A DNA stretch of 64,000 bases. Origin: Stenotrophomonas indicatrix (GTDB lineage Bacteria; Pseudomonadota; Gammaproteobacteria; Xanthomonadales; Xanthomonadaceae). The DNA lies in the NCBI GenBank assembly GCA_041545745.1, contig CP168152.1, positions 3,780,001 to 3,844,000 of the forward strand. Direction: 5' to 3'. Every line of letters begins with the position of its first letter. The first letter of the stretch is position 1. Shown piece after piece: positions 46,689-55,562 of the stretch. Both the position numbers and the translations under genes were made by a program. Below the pieces are notes generated by a model. The model searched no databases and had not been told where the DNA came from. It worked only from the letters and a program-made list of their open reading frames with translations.

Positions 46689-49340
46689 ATGTATTGGCTG
46701 AGCCGCCACCGCCTGCAGTTGCTGACCATTCTGGTGATGGTGGCCGGCACCGTGCTGTCCGCGGTCGCCGCCGGCCACTACGCCTGGCGTCGCGCCTTGG
46801 GCACGGAAAGCGCGCAGGTGCAGCGCCAGCTGCAGCTGTACGGCCAAGGGCTGCAACAGCGCATCGACCGGTTCGGCACCCTGCCGCAGGTGATGGCGCT
46901 GGACCCGGACCTGCTGCATGCATTGCAGGTGCCGCCCTCACCCGCCGAGCGGCAGCGCCTGAACCTGAAACTGCAGCGCGCCAACCAGGTCACCCGCACC
47001 TCGACGTTGACCCTGGTCGGCCGCGATGGCGTGGCCGTGGCTGCCAGCAACTGGGACCAGCCCACCAGCAACGTCGGCGAGGACTACAGCTATCGCCCGT
47101 ACTACCAGCAGGCACTGGCCCATGGCCGTGGCCGCTTCTACGGCATCGGCATGACCACCGGCGTGCCCGGCTATTTCATGTCCGAGGCCATCCTGGACGC
47201 GGACAGCCAGCGGATCGGCGTGATCGTTATCAAGATCGAGCTGTCCGCGCTGGAACAGGAATGGTTGAGCAGCCCGGACGTGGTGCTGACCAGCGACAAC
47301 CACGACGTGGTGTTCCTGGCCAACCGCGATGCCTGGCGCTACCGCCTGCTGCGCCCGCTCGGCACGGAGGAACGCAACGAGATGCGTGCGGCGCGGCAGT
47401 ATGCCGATCGCTCGCTGCAACCGCTGCGCGTGCGCACCGAAGATGTGCTGGCCGATGGCGGCCGCATGGTCCGCCTGCTCGACCCGGCGCTGCCACAGGC
47501 GATGCTGTGGCAGACCCTGGCGCTGCCCGACGAAGACTGGAGCCTGCACCTGCTGCACGACGCCAGCGCGGCCACCAGTGCCGGCCGGGACGCGGCACTG
47601 GCCGGCGCCGCCGCATGGTTGGCGCTGGGTTTCCTGGTGCTGTTCGTGCAGCAACGGCGTCGCCTGTCCAGGCATCGCCAGCGCAGCCGGCGCGAACTGG
47701 AAACCCTGCTCAAACAGCACGCCCAGGAGCTGCGCACCGCCCAGGACGGCCTGCTGGAAGCCGCCACCGACGCCGACGTTGGCTTGAGCCGCAGCCTCGA
47801 ACATCTGCCACAGGGCGTGGTGGTGATCGACAAGGAGCAGCGTCTGGTGGCGTGGAATTCGCGCTATCTGGAGCTGTTCCGTTTCCCGGCGGGGCTGGTG
47901 CGGGTGGGCCGCCCGATCGAAGAACTGTTCCGTTTCAACGCACGTCGTGGCCTGTTGGGCCCCGGTCCGATCGACGAGGCCATCGAACGCCGTCTGACCC
48001 ACCTGCGCAGCGGCCGCCCGCATATGCGCGAGAGCGAGAAGGACGACGGCACGGTGCTGGAGATCCGCGGCAACCCGCTGCCCGATGGTGGCTTCGTCAC
48101 CAGCTATGCCGACATCACCAGCTACAAGAACGCCGCACGCGAACTGCGCTCGCTGGCCGATGCGCTGGAACACCGCGTGGCCGAACGCACCCAGGATCTG
48201 GACGAAGCCCGCCGCGAAGCCGAACAGGCCAACCGCTACAAGACCCGCTTCGTGGCCTCGGCGGTGCACGACCTGCTGCAGCCGCTGAATGCCGCGCGCA
48301 TGTTCGTGTCGGTGCTGCGCGGGAAGTTGAGTGACCCCGCACAGCAACAGACCAGCGACCATATCGACGCCGCACTGGCCGCGCAGGATGCGATCCTCAA
48401 CAGCCTGCTGGATATTTCACGGCTGGAGTCGGGGTCGTTGCAGGTCCGGGTGCGCGCATTCGCGCTGTCTCCCTTGCTGGAAACCCTGGCGCGCGAGTTC
48501 GGCATCGCCGCACAGAGCCGTGGTCTGCAGCTTGACTGGGTGGACACCCGCGCGGTGGTGGTCAGCGACGAAGCGCTGCTGCGGCGCATCCTGCAGAATT
48601 TCCTGTCCAATGCGCTGCGCTACACGCCACATGGACGCGTGCTGATCGGCTGTCGGCGCGCAGGTGACCAGCTCCGCATCGAGGTGCATGACCAGGGCCC
48701 GGGTATTCCGGAAAGCCTGCAGGGCGAGATTTTCGAAGAGTTCCGTCGCTTGAATGACGGCGTGGAGCAGGAGCGTGGCGCCGGCCTGGGCCTGGCCATC
48801 GTCGAGCGCATCGGCCGCCTGCTCGGCCACCGCATCAGCCTGCGTTCCACGCTGGGCAAGGGCAGCGTGTTCGCCGTCAGCGTGGCACTCGGACGCGCCG
48901 ACGAGGTGATTGCACCGCCGGCAGCGCCGGTCATCGCGACCGAGCCGTCTGATGACAGCCCACTGCGCCAATGTAGGGTATGGAGCATCGATGATGACCC
49001 GCATGTCTGTGCGGCGACCCGTGCCCTGCTGGAACGCTGGGGCTGCAATGTGGAACTTGCCGACGGCCCGCAGGGCGCGGTGGAAATCGCCAGCGCGTTG
49101 AACGTGCCGCAGCTGTTGCTGCTGGACGTGCGCATGGGGCAGTGGCACGGACCGGACCTGTATGAAGCGCTGTGCACGCTATGGCAGGCGCGGCCGCCGG
49201 TGATCCTGGTGACCGCCGAGCGCGATGATGCGCTGAAGGCGCATGCTGCCGAGAACGGTTGGGGCTTCCTGCTCAAGCCCGTGCGGCCACCGGCGCTGCG
49301 TGCATTGATGACGCAGTTGCTGTTGCGGCATCGCGGGTAA
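46689..49340 (+). CDS. Hybrid sensor histidine kinase (dCache-PAS-HisKA-HATPase-REC)
   Basis: An 883-residue membrane kinase. A first transmembrane helix (residues 8-30) and a second (about 300-318) enclose a DctB-like periplasmic sensor with YSYRPYYQQAL and FYGIGMTTGVPGYFMS. Next come a PAS domain and a short coiled coil. The HisKA box is FVASAVHDLLQPLNAARMF, and the ATPase domain has NFLSNALRYTP and DQGPGIP. The C-terminal receiver has SIDDDPHV, LLLDVRMG and KPVRPP. The periplasmic fold and the dctA/porin neighbours suggest it senses dicarboxylates. The LuxR-type regulator at 50255-50911 is the likely output partner. Confidence 0.93.
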   Translation: MYWLSRHRLQLLTILVMVAGTVLSAVAAGHYAWRRALGTESAQVQRQLQLYGQGLQQRIDRFGTLPQVMALDPDLLHALQVPPSPAERQRLNLKLQRANQVTRTSTLTLVGRDGVAVAASNWDQPTSNVGEDYSYRPYYQQALAHGRGRFYGIGMTTGVPGYFMSEAILDADSQRIGVIVIKIELSALEQEWLSSPDVVLTSDNHDVVFLANRDAWRYRLLRPLGTEERNEMRAARQYADRSLQPLRVRTEDVLADGGRMVRLLDPALPQAMLWQTLALPDEDWSLHLLHDASAATSAGRDAALAGAAAWLALGFLVLFVQQRRRLSRHRQRSRRELETLLKQHAQELRTAQDGLLEAATDADVGLSRSLEHLPQGVVVIDKEQRLVAWNSRYLELFRFPAGLVRVGRPIEELFRFNARRGLLGPGPIDEAIERRLTHLRSGRPHMRESEKDDGTVLEIRGNPLPDGGFVTSYADITSYKNAARELRSLADALEHRVAERTQDLDEARREAEQANRYKTRFVASAVHDLLQPLNAARMFVSVLRGKLSDPAQQQTSDHIDAALAAQDAILNSLLDISRLESGSLQVRVRAFALSPLLETLAREFGIAAQSRGLQLDWVDTRAVVVSDEALLRRILQNFLSNALRYTPHGRVLIGCRRAGDQLRIEVHDQGPGIPESLQGEIFEEFRRLNDGVEQERGAGLGLAIVERIGRLLGHRISLRSTLGKGSVFAVSVALGRADEVIAPPAAPVIATEPSDDSPLRQCRVWSIDDDPHVCAATRALLERWGCNVELADGPQGAVEIASALNVPQLLLLDVRMGQWHGPDLYEALCTLWQARPPVILVTAERDDALKAHAAENGWGFLLKPVRPPALRALMTQLLLRHRG

Positions 49341-49526
49341 AGGTGTTGCACCACGCGAAGACCCTCGGCCGCTCCTTGAGAGGAGGCTGAAAAGCGACCC
49401 ACCCATGGATAGAGGATGGGCATAGTCTGAACAGCAGACGAGCAATTGTCCTACTTACCACCGTTGCTGAAGATCAGAAAATTACATGACCGGGCCAATC
49501 GGCCAGCCAGACCAGAGGCATTGATC

Positions 49527-50195
49527 GTGCCCGCTTCTCCCGCACCTCCTGCATTTACAAGATATTTCGGCCCGATCGTGGCGACGCTTCTCGGCCTTTG
49601 CTGCAGCGGATGCATCGATGGAAAATCATCGAAAGCAGACGGAAATCAACAGAGAACTACAGAAGAAAGCAGCATCAGCCAGCGTCACCCAGACACCCCC
49701 GACCCAGCCAACCCGCGTGGCCCCACATTGTCGAATCAGAGCATTTCGGCGTCGGCCGGCAATCGCACGGAACGCACATTCGAGCACCTCCAGGTCGAGT
49801 CTGGATTCATGGCAAACAGAGGCATCTCAAGCCAGACTGCTGAAGACCTTCTGCGGTCCAGCCGTAGTACCTATGATGCAATCGATCGCATGACCATCGA
49901 CGCAGCATCCAGCCCTGATGCGCAGGACCTGGCCAGGCACTATCGATCGTCTCTCATGCGCGCAATGGATCAGAACGCCGTTCTTGAGCGCCTTGCGTGC
50001 GGCCTGAGCATATGCATTGGTATCGCTCGAGCCCGAAGCAATGCCGATCACGAGGCATGGGGCCAGAGGCTGGTGTCAGACCGATCGTCTCCCACATACA
50101 GCTACGCGGAAGTAGCTGAGGGTATCGGTACGGGATACGAAAACAGATTCATGTTCTCTATCGATCCGGAACTGAACTCGATCAGCGGAAACTGA
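49527..50195 (+). CDS. Hypothetical lipoprotein, atypical composition
   Basis: A 222-residue protein of unrecognised family. GTG 49527 is chosen because it follows AGAGG by about 9 bases and opens a signal sequence ending LLGLCCSGC, a possible lipobox with CSGC. The mature part is Ser/Arg-rich and soluble. Local GC is visibly lower than in its neighbours (for example about 45% in 49621-49680), and codons such as AGA and ATA appear. This suggests recent acquisition. It interrupts the interval between the hybrid kinase and its probable regulator. Confidence 0.6.
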   Translation: MPASPAPPAFTRYFGPIVATLLGLCCSGCIDGKSSKADGNQQRTTEESSISQRHPDTPDPANPRGPTLSNQSISASAGNRTERTFEHLQVESGFMANRGISSQTAEDLLRSSRSTYDAIDRMTIDAASSPDAQDLARHYRSSLMRAMDQNAVLERLACGLSICIGIARARSNADHEAWGQRLVSDRSSPTYSYAEVAEGIGTGYENRFMFSIDPELNSISGN

Positions 50196-50254
50196 TCGAG
50201 GAAGCGGAACAGAATCAACACCGACTCAGTACATCATTCGATGTCCTGCCGCGA

Positions 50255-50911
50255 TCAGCCATCCAACCCGGCGCGCGCATCGCCTTCCGGCTCCAGTGCC
50301 TTCACCAACACCGCAGCCTGGGTACGGCTGTGGCACTCGAGCTTCTTCAGGATGGCGGTGACATGCACCTTCACCGTGTTCTCGGCCAACCCCAGCTCAT
50401 AGGCAATCTGCTTGTTGAGCAGCCCATCAGCCAGGCACAGCAGTACCCGGAACTGCTGCGGCGTCAGCTGCGCCAAACGGCTGGCCAGCAGCGCGTCGGC
50501 CTCGGAACGCTCAGCCGCCATCGCCGGGAACCACAGGCCACCATCAAGTACCGCCGCCACGGCTTCACCGATGGTTTCGGCAGGCGCGGACTTGGGAATG
50601 AAACCGGCGGCGCCGAATTGCTGCGCGCGACGGATCACCCGCGGATGATCGTTGGAGGACAGGATCACCACCGGGATGTCCGGGTGCGAACCGCGCACGT
50701 GCAGCAGCGCGGAGAAACCGTGTGCGCCAGGCATGGTCAGGTCCAGCAGCACCAGATCCACATCGGGCTGTGCGTCCAGCGCCGCAGCCAGTGCTTCGGC
50801 ACTGGCGACCTCGCGCACCTGCGCCAGCGGCAGGCTCTGCCGCAATGACTGCACCACCGCCGAACGCAGCAGCGGATGGTCATCGGCGATCAGGATGGTG
50901 TATTCGCTCAT
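50255..50911 (-). CDS. LuxR/NarL-family response regulator
   Basis: A 218-residue regulator with a receiver domain (ILIADDHPLLRSAVV, phosphoacceptor in VLLDLTMPG, conserved Lys in FIPKSAP). A LuxR-type helix-turn-helix follows (LTPQQFRVLLCLADGLLNKQIAYELGLAENTVKVHVTAILKKL). There is no kinase gene adjacent on its strand. The hybrid kinase at 46689-49340, convergent with it, is the natural partner. The pair probably controls dctA and the porin. Confidence 0.93.
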   Translation of the reverse strand: MSEYTILIADDHPLLRSAVVQSLRQSLPLAQVREVASAEALAAALDAQPDVDLVLLDLTMPGAHGFSALLHVRGSHPDIPVVILSSNDHPRVIRRAQQFGAAGFIPKSAPAETIGEAVAAVLDGGLWFPAMAAERSEADALLASRLAQLTPQQFRVLLCLADGLLNKQIAYELGLAENTVKVHVTAILKKLECHSRTQAAVLVKALEPEGDARAGLDG

Positions 50912-50940
50912 GGGGCCATTGTACGTGCAGCAAACCGCAT

Positions 50941-50964
50941 CCGCCGGGCGTGGCCCTGCGCTAC
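50941..50964 (-). repeat. CGCCGGGC-type GTAG REP element
   Basis: A degenerate copy (GTAGCGCAGGGCCACGCCC) reading on the minus strand, just upstream of the response-regulator start. It belongs to the second GTAG family also seen near 41.1 and 54.2 kb. Confidence 0.7.
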
Positions 50965-50971
50965 CAGGGCA

Positions 50972-52027
50972 TCAGCGCCCGGCCGGCTCCACGCTGCTGC
51001 GCCAGGCATCGAGGAACTGGCGGCGCTTGAGCGCATCCAGGTAGACCAGCAGGCCGGGGCCGAGCTGGATCGGGCGGCGGCTGCGGCCGGGCGCATCGTC
51101 GCCGCCTGCATCGCCGCGCACGATCGGCATCAGCCGCGCCTCGCGCGCGAGCACCTGCTGGCCGCGTGGCGACAGCAGGTAGTCGAGGAAGCGCCGCGCT
51201 TCCTGCGGGTGCGCTGCGGTGCGCGGAATCACCGCGGTACGCAGCACCACCAGCGTGTAGTCCTCCGGCTCGACGATGGCCAGCGGTGCGCCCGCATCGA
51301 TACGCGCCTGCGCATACGAGCCCAGCACGTTGTAGACCAGCGACAACTGGCCGCTGGCCACCTGGTCCAGCAGCACGCCGGTGCGTTCCTCGCGCACCAC
51401 CGCGTTGTCCCCCAGCGCGCCCAGCAGGGCACCGGCGATGCTGCCGCGCTGGGCATCCTGGGTCGCCAGCAGGTAACCCACGCTGCTGCGTTCGATGTCG
51501 TAGGTGCCGACCTTGCCGCGCAACGGCGTGCCTTCCGCACGCAGCAGGTCCAGCAGCTGTCGACGTGTGTGCGGCACTTTCGCGGCCGGCAGCCTGCGCG
51601 TGTTGTAGACCATCACCACCGGTTCGTAACTGATGCCGAACGCTTCGCCACGCCACTGCGCCCACGCCGGCAGCGCCTGGGTCTGCACCGAACGGTGCGG
51701 CAGCGCGCGGCCGTCGTTGACCAGCTTGGTCTGCAGGTCCATGCCGCTGGAGATCAGCAGATCCGGCGACGCAGGTCCGGCGCGGTCATGCAGGTAACGC
51801 GCGTACAGGTCCTGGGTGATGATGTCTTCGTACACCACCTCGCTGCCCGGATGCAGCCGCTGGTAGTCGGCGATGACCTCGGCGAAAACCTCGATATCGG
51901 TGGTGCCGTGGATGCGCAGCTGTGCAGTGGCGGTGCCCTGGGCGGGAAAGCGGCGCACATCGCCCGGTGCAGCGAGGGCCGGCACGGCCAGCAGCAGGGC
52001 AACAGTGGCGGCGAACAGGCGGATCAT
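50972..52027 (-). CDS. Periplasmic solute-binding protein (family 1, iron/aminoethylphosphonate-type fold)
   Basis: A 351-residue exported binding protein with a signal peptide ending PALA-AP. It shows the two-lobe pattern of Fe3+/phosphonate-type solute-binding proteins (LRIHGTTDIEVFAEVIADYQRLHPGSEVVYEDI; LISSGMDLQTKLVNDG; FGISYEPVVMVYNTRRL). No ABC permease or ATPase is nearby. Its ATG overlaps the kinase stop by 3-4 bases, so it is the third gene of a regulator-kinase-binding protein operon. It probably presents ligand to the kinase, in the way PgtC acts with PgtB/PgtA. I infer that role from gene order. Confidence 0.87.
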   Translation of the reverse strand: MIRLFAATVALLLAVPALAAPGDVRRFPAQGTATAQLRIHGTTDIEVFAEVIADYQRLHPGSEVVYEDIITQDLYARYLHDRAGPASPDLLISSGMDLQTKLVNDGRALPHRSVQTQALPAWAQWRGEAFGISYEPVVMVYNTRRLPAAKVPHTRRQLLDLLRAEGTPLRGKVGTYDIERSSVGYLLATQDAQRGSIAGALLGALGDNAVVREERTGVLLDQVASGQLSLVYNVLGSYAQARIDAGAPLAIVEPEDYTLVVLRTAVIPRTAAHPQEARRFLDYLLSPRGQQVLAREARLMPIVRGDAGGDDAPGRSRRPIQLGPGLLVYLDALKRRQFLDAWRSSVEPAGR

Positions 52028-53415
52028 GTGCTGCTCCGGGGCAGGCGGATGGTGGCGACCAGGCCGCCCTGCGGTCGATTGCTGAGATCGATCTGGCCAC
52101 CATGGCTGTCGACCACCCGCTTGACGATGGCCAGGCCAAGGCCCGCACCGCCGGAGGGCGCGCCCTCGCCCCGTGCGAAACGCTCGAACACGCGTTCAGC
52201 ATCCGCGGCCGCGATGCCCGTACCGTGGTCGGCGATGGTCAGCACGGCATGCGCGCCCTCAGCGGTCAGCGCGATCTGCAAGGGACCATCGCCGCCGTAC
52301 TTCAGCGCGTTGTCGACCAGATTCTTGATGGCCTCACGCAGCAGCAGCGCGTCACCGCGCACCTGCACCGGCTCGGCCGTCATCGCCAGCTGCACGCGCG
52401 GGGCGGGCCCGGCCTGCGGCAACGCTTCGTGCAGCGCCTGGTGCACGGTCTCGGCCAGGTCCACGGTGGCGAAGCGCTGCAGATGGGATCGATGGATCAC
52501 GCTGGCATCGCTGAGCAGCTGGTTGAGCAGACGGCTCATGTGGGTGGCATTGCGCTCGATCGCCAGCAGGCTGCGCCGCATGTCCTGCGGATCGTCGTCA
52601 TCCAGCGCCAGCTGCGCCTGCGCGCGCAGCGCGGCCAGCGGCGTGCGCATCTGGTGCGCGGCCTCGGCCATGAACGCACGCAGGGTTTCATTGCTGCTGG
52701 ACAAGCGTTCCATGAAGCGGTTCAGCGCTGCCACCATCTGATCCATCTCACGTGGCACGCGCGCGTCCAACGGTTTCAGGTCGGACGGCTCGCGGCGCGA
52801 CAGTTCACGCTCGACCCGCACCAGCGGCCGGAACGCGCGATGCACGCCGAACGCCACCAGTGCCAGCAGCAACCCCGACAACACGCCGATCGCCAGCAGC
52901 GCGCGGTTGACCAGTTCCTGCGCCACCGCTTCGCGCGCACGCCGGGTCTGCCCCACCTGCACCTGCACCTCGCCCTGCGCGGAGGCAGCGGCAAAGCTGC
53001 GGCCAACTACGACGAAACGCACGGTCTCGCCGCTGTAGGCCGCATCGAACAACTGCGGTTGCGTGCCCGGCCGGCGCGGCGACGCTGGCAGGTCGCCGTA
53101 GCCGGTGATCAGGTTGCCACGGCTGTCGGCGACCCGGTAGAACACGCGGTCTTCCGGCGCCATCGCCAGCAGGTCCAGCGCCGCATACGGAAGGTCCACC
53201 TGCCACTGGCCGTCCACCAAGGCCACCGAATCGGCGATCGACAGCGCAGAGGACACCAGCAGATGGTCGTAGGAACGATTGGCCGCGCGCTGGCCGTAGT
53301 CGCGTGCAGCAAACAACAGCGCCACCGCGAATACTGCCAGCAACGCGCCCAGGTACAGCAGCAGGGTGCGCCGCAGCGACCCAGGCGCGGCAGGCGCAGC
53401 GCGCGCGTCAGCCAT
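52024..53415 (-). CDS. TctE-like sensor histidine kinase
   Basis: A 463-residue kinase. A transmembrane helix at residues 18-38 precedes a periplasmic domain of about 130 residues (2CSK_N-like), and a second helix lies near residues 168-188. HAMP-like linker, then HisKA with FMAEAAHQMRTPLAALRAQAQLAL (phosphorylated His in AAHQMRTP). The ATPase blocks are NLVDNALKYG, DHGTGIAAADAERVFERFARGEG and GAGLGLAIVKRVVDSHGG. It starts at ATG 53415, 8 bases inside the end of the response-regulator gene. The likely stimulus is a tri- or dicarboxylate, from the divergent citrate genes. Confidence 0.93.
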   Translation of the reverse strand: MADARAAPAAPGSLRRTLLLYLGALLAVFAVALLFAARDYGQRAANRSYDHLLVSSALSIADSVALVDGQWQVDLPYAALDLLAMAPEDRVFYRVADSRGNLITGYGDLPASPRRPGTQPQLFDAAYSGETVRFVVVGRSFAAASAQGEVQVQVGQTRRAREAVAQELVNRALLAIGVLSGLLLALVAFGVHRAFRPLVRVERELSRREPSDLKPLDARVPREMDQMVAALNRFMERLSSSNETLRAFMAEAAHQMRTPLAALRAQAQLALDDDDPQDMRRSLLAIERNATHMSRLLNQLLSDASVIHRSHLQRFATVDLAETVHQALHEALPQAGPAPRVQLAMTAEPVQVRGDALLLREAIKNLVDNALKYGGDGPLQIALTAEGAHAVLTIADHGTGIAAADAERVFERFARGEGAPSGGAGLGLAIVKRVVDSHGGQIDLSNRPQGGLVATIRLPRSST

Positions 53416-54097
53416 CGGTGTCGCTGCTGCCATCGCTGGCTTCAAGCAGATAGCCGACGCCACGCACGGTGGTGATGCGCAGCGGCGCGCTTGCCAGCTT
53501 CCTGCGCAGGCGACCGATATACAGCTCGATGGCGTTCGGCCCCGCTTCGTCATCGAAGCCGAACAGGCCATTGCCGATCTCATCCTTGCCCACGACCTGG
53601 CCCATGCGGCCCACCAGGATCTCAAGCAAACGATATTCGCGGTTGGGCAGCTCGATCGGCTCGCCATCCAGGGTCACCCGGTGCGCAGCGTTGTCGAACT
53701 GGAAGCCGCCGATCTGCACCACTTCACTGGCCTGCCCACGTGCACGCCGCAGCAGCACCCGGCAGCGCGCTTCGAATTCACGGAAGTCGAAAGGTTTGCC
53801 CAGGTAGTCGTCAGCGCCGACATCGAGTGCCTGCACGCGATCTTCGATGCCATCGCGTGCGGTCAGCATCAGCACCGGGGTGCTGTCGCCGCGCTCACGC
53901 ATGCCGGCCAGCACCCTCAGCCCATCCAGCTTGGGCAGGCCGATATCCAGCACCACCAGGTCGAAACTCTGGTAACGCAGCACGCTGGCAGCGGCCAGAC
54001 CGTCGGCCTGCCAGTCCACCGCGTGACCACTGCGGCGCATGCGACGGATGATCGCATCGGCCAGGTCCGGGTTGTCTTCGACCAGCAGCAGGCGCAT
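53408..54097 (-). CDS. TctD-like OmpR-family response regulator
   Basis: A 229-residue regulator with an N-terminal receiver (LLLVEDNPDLADAI, phosphoacceptor in LVVLDIGLPKLDG, Lys in YLGKPFDFREFEARCR) and a C-terminal winged helix (YIGRLRRKLASAPLRITTVRGVGYLL). ATG 54097 starts directly with MRLLLVEDN; an upstream extension is rejected. It is divergent from the second porin gene and the citrate transporter. By analogy with TctDE of other proteobacteria it should activate them in response to citrate. Confidence 0.94.
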   Translation of the reverse strand: MRLLLVEDNPDLADAIIRRMRRSGHAVDWQADGLAAASVLRYQSFDLVVLDIGLPKLDGLRVLAGMRERGDSTPVLMLTARDGIEDRVQALDVGADDYLGKPFDFREFEARCRVLLRRARGQASEVVQIGGFQFDNAAHRVTLDGEPIELPNREYRLLEILVGRMGQVVGKDEIGNGLFGFDDEAGPNAIELYIGRLRRKLASAPLRITTVRGVGYLLEASDGSSDTDG

Positions 54098-54150
54098 GGG
54101 CGGGGGCGTAAGAGGGGAAACGAATGCTACCGCATGGCGCAGGGTTCGCC

Positions 54151-54213
54151 CGCCGGTCATGGACCGGCGCTACCGGGGTACACCGCATGGGTAGCGCCGG
54201 GCCATGCCCGGCG
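54151..54213. repeat. Inverted pair of CGCCGGGC-type GTAG REP elements
   Basis: A reverse copy (54151-54173) and a forward copy (54191-54213) lie in the divergent region between the TctD-like regulator and the second porin. Their spacing matches other GTAG dimers in the window. Confidence 0.85.
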
Positions 54214-54343
54214 GTCTTTTACGCTGCACCGCACAAACCGCTGACAGGACGATGACAGCTTGCGCGACACAGACTGCGGCCGCGCACCGTCCGGTGCCCA
54301 CGATTGCCGCGCGCTTGGCGTGCACCTGGGAGGGTTTGTGGAA

Positions 54344-55510
54344 TTGAGCATTGCCTGGCGGCGTCCTGCCGCCATGATGGCCCTGGCTGCGCTGGCCGCG
54401 CCGGCCTTCGCAGAGGACGAGCGTCCGGTGACCGCCACGGTCGGCGGGCGCCTGCACCTGGATTTCGCCACCTTCGACAACGACAACCGGGGCACACCGA
54501 ACAAGGACGACACCGAGATCCGCCGCGCCTGGCTTGACGTTTCCGGCAAGTTCTTCGTTGTCGACTACAAGCTGGAAGCCGATTTCTCCGGCGACCGCGT
54601 CGAGGCCAAAGACGTCTACCTGAGCCGCAGCTTCGGCGATGCCGGCCGCCTCACCGTGGGCCAGTTCAAGCAGTATTTCTCGCTGGATGACCGCACCGGC
54701 TCCAACTACGGCAGCTTCCTGGAGCGCGGCAACGCCGGCACCACGCTGGCGCCGCTGTACCGGTTGGGCGCCTCGTGGCAGGCCAATCCGGGCGATTTCA
54801 CCTGGGCGGCCAGCGTGTACAGCCTGGAGAGCATCGATGCCTGGCAGGTCAAGGGCCGCGCCGCCGGTGGCCGCGTCACCTGGGCACCGGCCCCCGGCGA
54901 GGGCGACGTGCTGCACCTGGGCCTGTCGCTGGCCCGCGAGGCCTACGACAACCCGGGCGGCAACGGCACGCCGGGCCTGAAGATCCGCCCGCGTCCGGCC
55001 GGCCATCTGTCCGACGAGAGCCGCCTGACCCTGGTCGACTTCTCCGCCGGCCGCGATACCGACGTCAACAAGTGGTCGCTGGAATATGCGCAGGTGCGCG
55101 GCCCGCTGTCATGGCAGGGCGAATTCAGCGGCGCCACCTTCGATGATGGTGCCCAGCGCGGTGGTGTGATGGCCGCCTACGGCATGCTCAGCTGGTTCGT
55201 CACCGGCGAGAGCCGCGCCTACGACCGCAAGACCGGCCGCTTCGCCCGGGTCAAGAACATCCGTCACAAGGCCGGTGCCTTCGAAGTGGCCCTGCGCTAC
55301 GACCAGATGTGGGGCGCACAGCACCTCGATGGCCAACCCGACCTGCGCCGTGGCAGCACCGAAGGCTGGACGCTGGGCGGCAACTGGTACCTGCGCGACA
55401 ACCTGCGCTTCATGCTCAACGTGATCGAAAGCCGCAACCGCGATCGCCTGGCCGGCACCACGGTGGACCGCACGCGCGCGGTCACCGGGCGCCTGCAGTT
55501 CGATTTCTAA
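54344..55510 (+). CDS. Porin_O_P-family outer-membrane porin (citrate locus)
   Basis: A beta-barrel protein of about 388 residues, related to the porin at 45451-46620 (shared FVTGESRAYDRKTGRFARV and LGGNWYLRDNLRFMLNVI blocks) and ending in phenylalanine (LQFDF). The start is uncertain because no ATG fits before the signal peptide. TTG 54344 lies about 10 bases after GGGAGGG (54328-54334) and gives MSIAWRRPAAMMALAALAAPAFA-ED. GTG 54338 and ATG 54374 are alternatives. It is 52 bases upstream of the CitMHS transporter and divergent from tctD, so it probably passes citrate across the outer membrane. Confidence 0.88.
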   Translation: MSIAWRRPAAMMALAALAAPAFAEDERPVTATVGGRLHLDFATFDNDNRGTPNKDDTEIRRAWLDVSGKFFVVDYKLEADFSGDRVEAKDVYLSRSFGDAGRLTVGQFKQYFSLDDRTGSNYGSFLERGNAGTTLAPLYRLGASWQANPGDFTWAASVYSLESIDAWQVKGRAAGGRVTWAPAPGEGDVLHLGLSLAREAYDNPGGNGTPGLKIRPRPAGHLSDESRLTLVDFSAGRDTDVNKWSLEYAQVRGPLSWQGEFSGATFDDGAQRGGVMAAYGMLSWFVTGESRAYDRKTGRFARVKNIRHKAGAFEVALRYDQMWGAQHLDGQPDLRRGSTEGWTLGGNWYLRDNLRFMLNVIESRNRDRLAGTTVDRTRAVTGRLQFDF

Positions 55511-55562
55511 ACGTCAGCCCCCTTCCACTTCCCCACATCCTGATTTTTCAAGGAGTCCGCAG

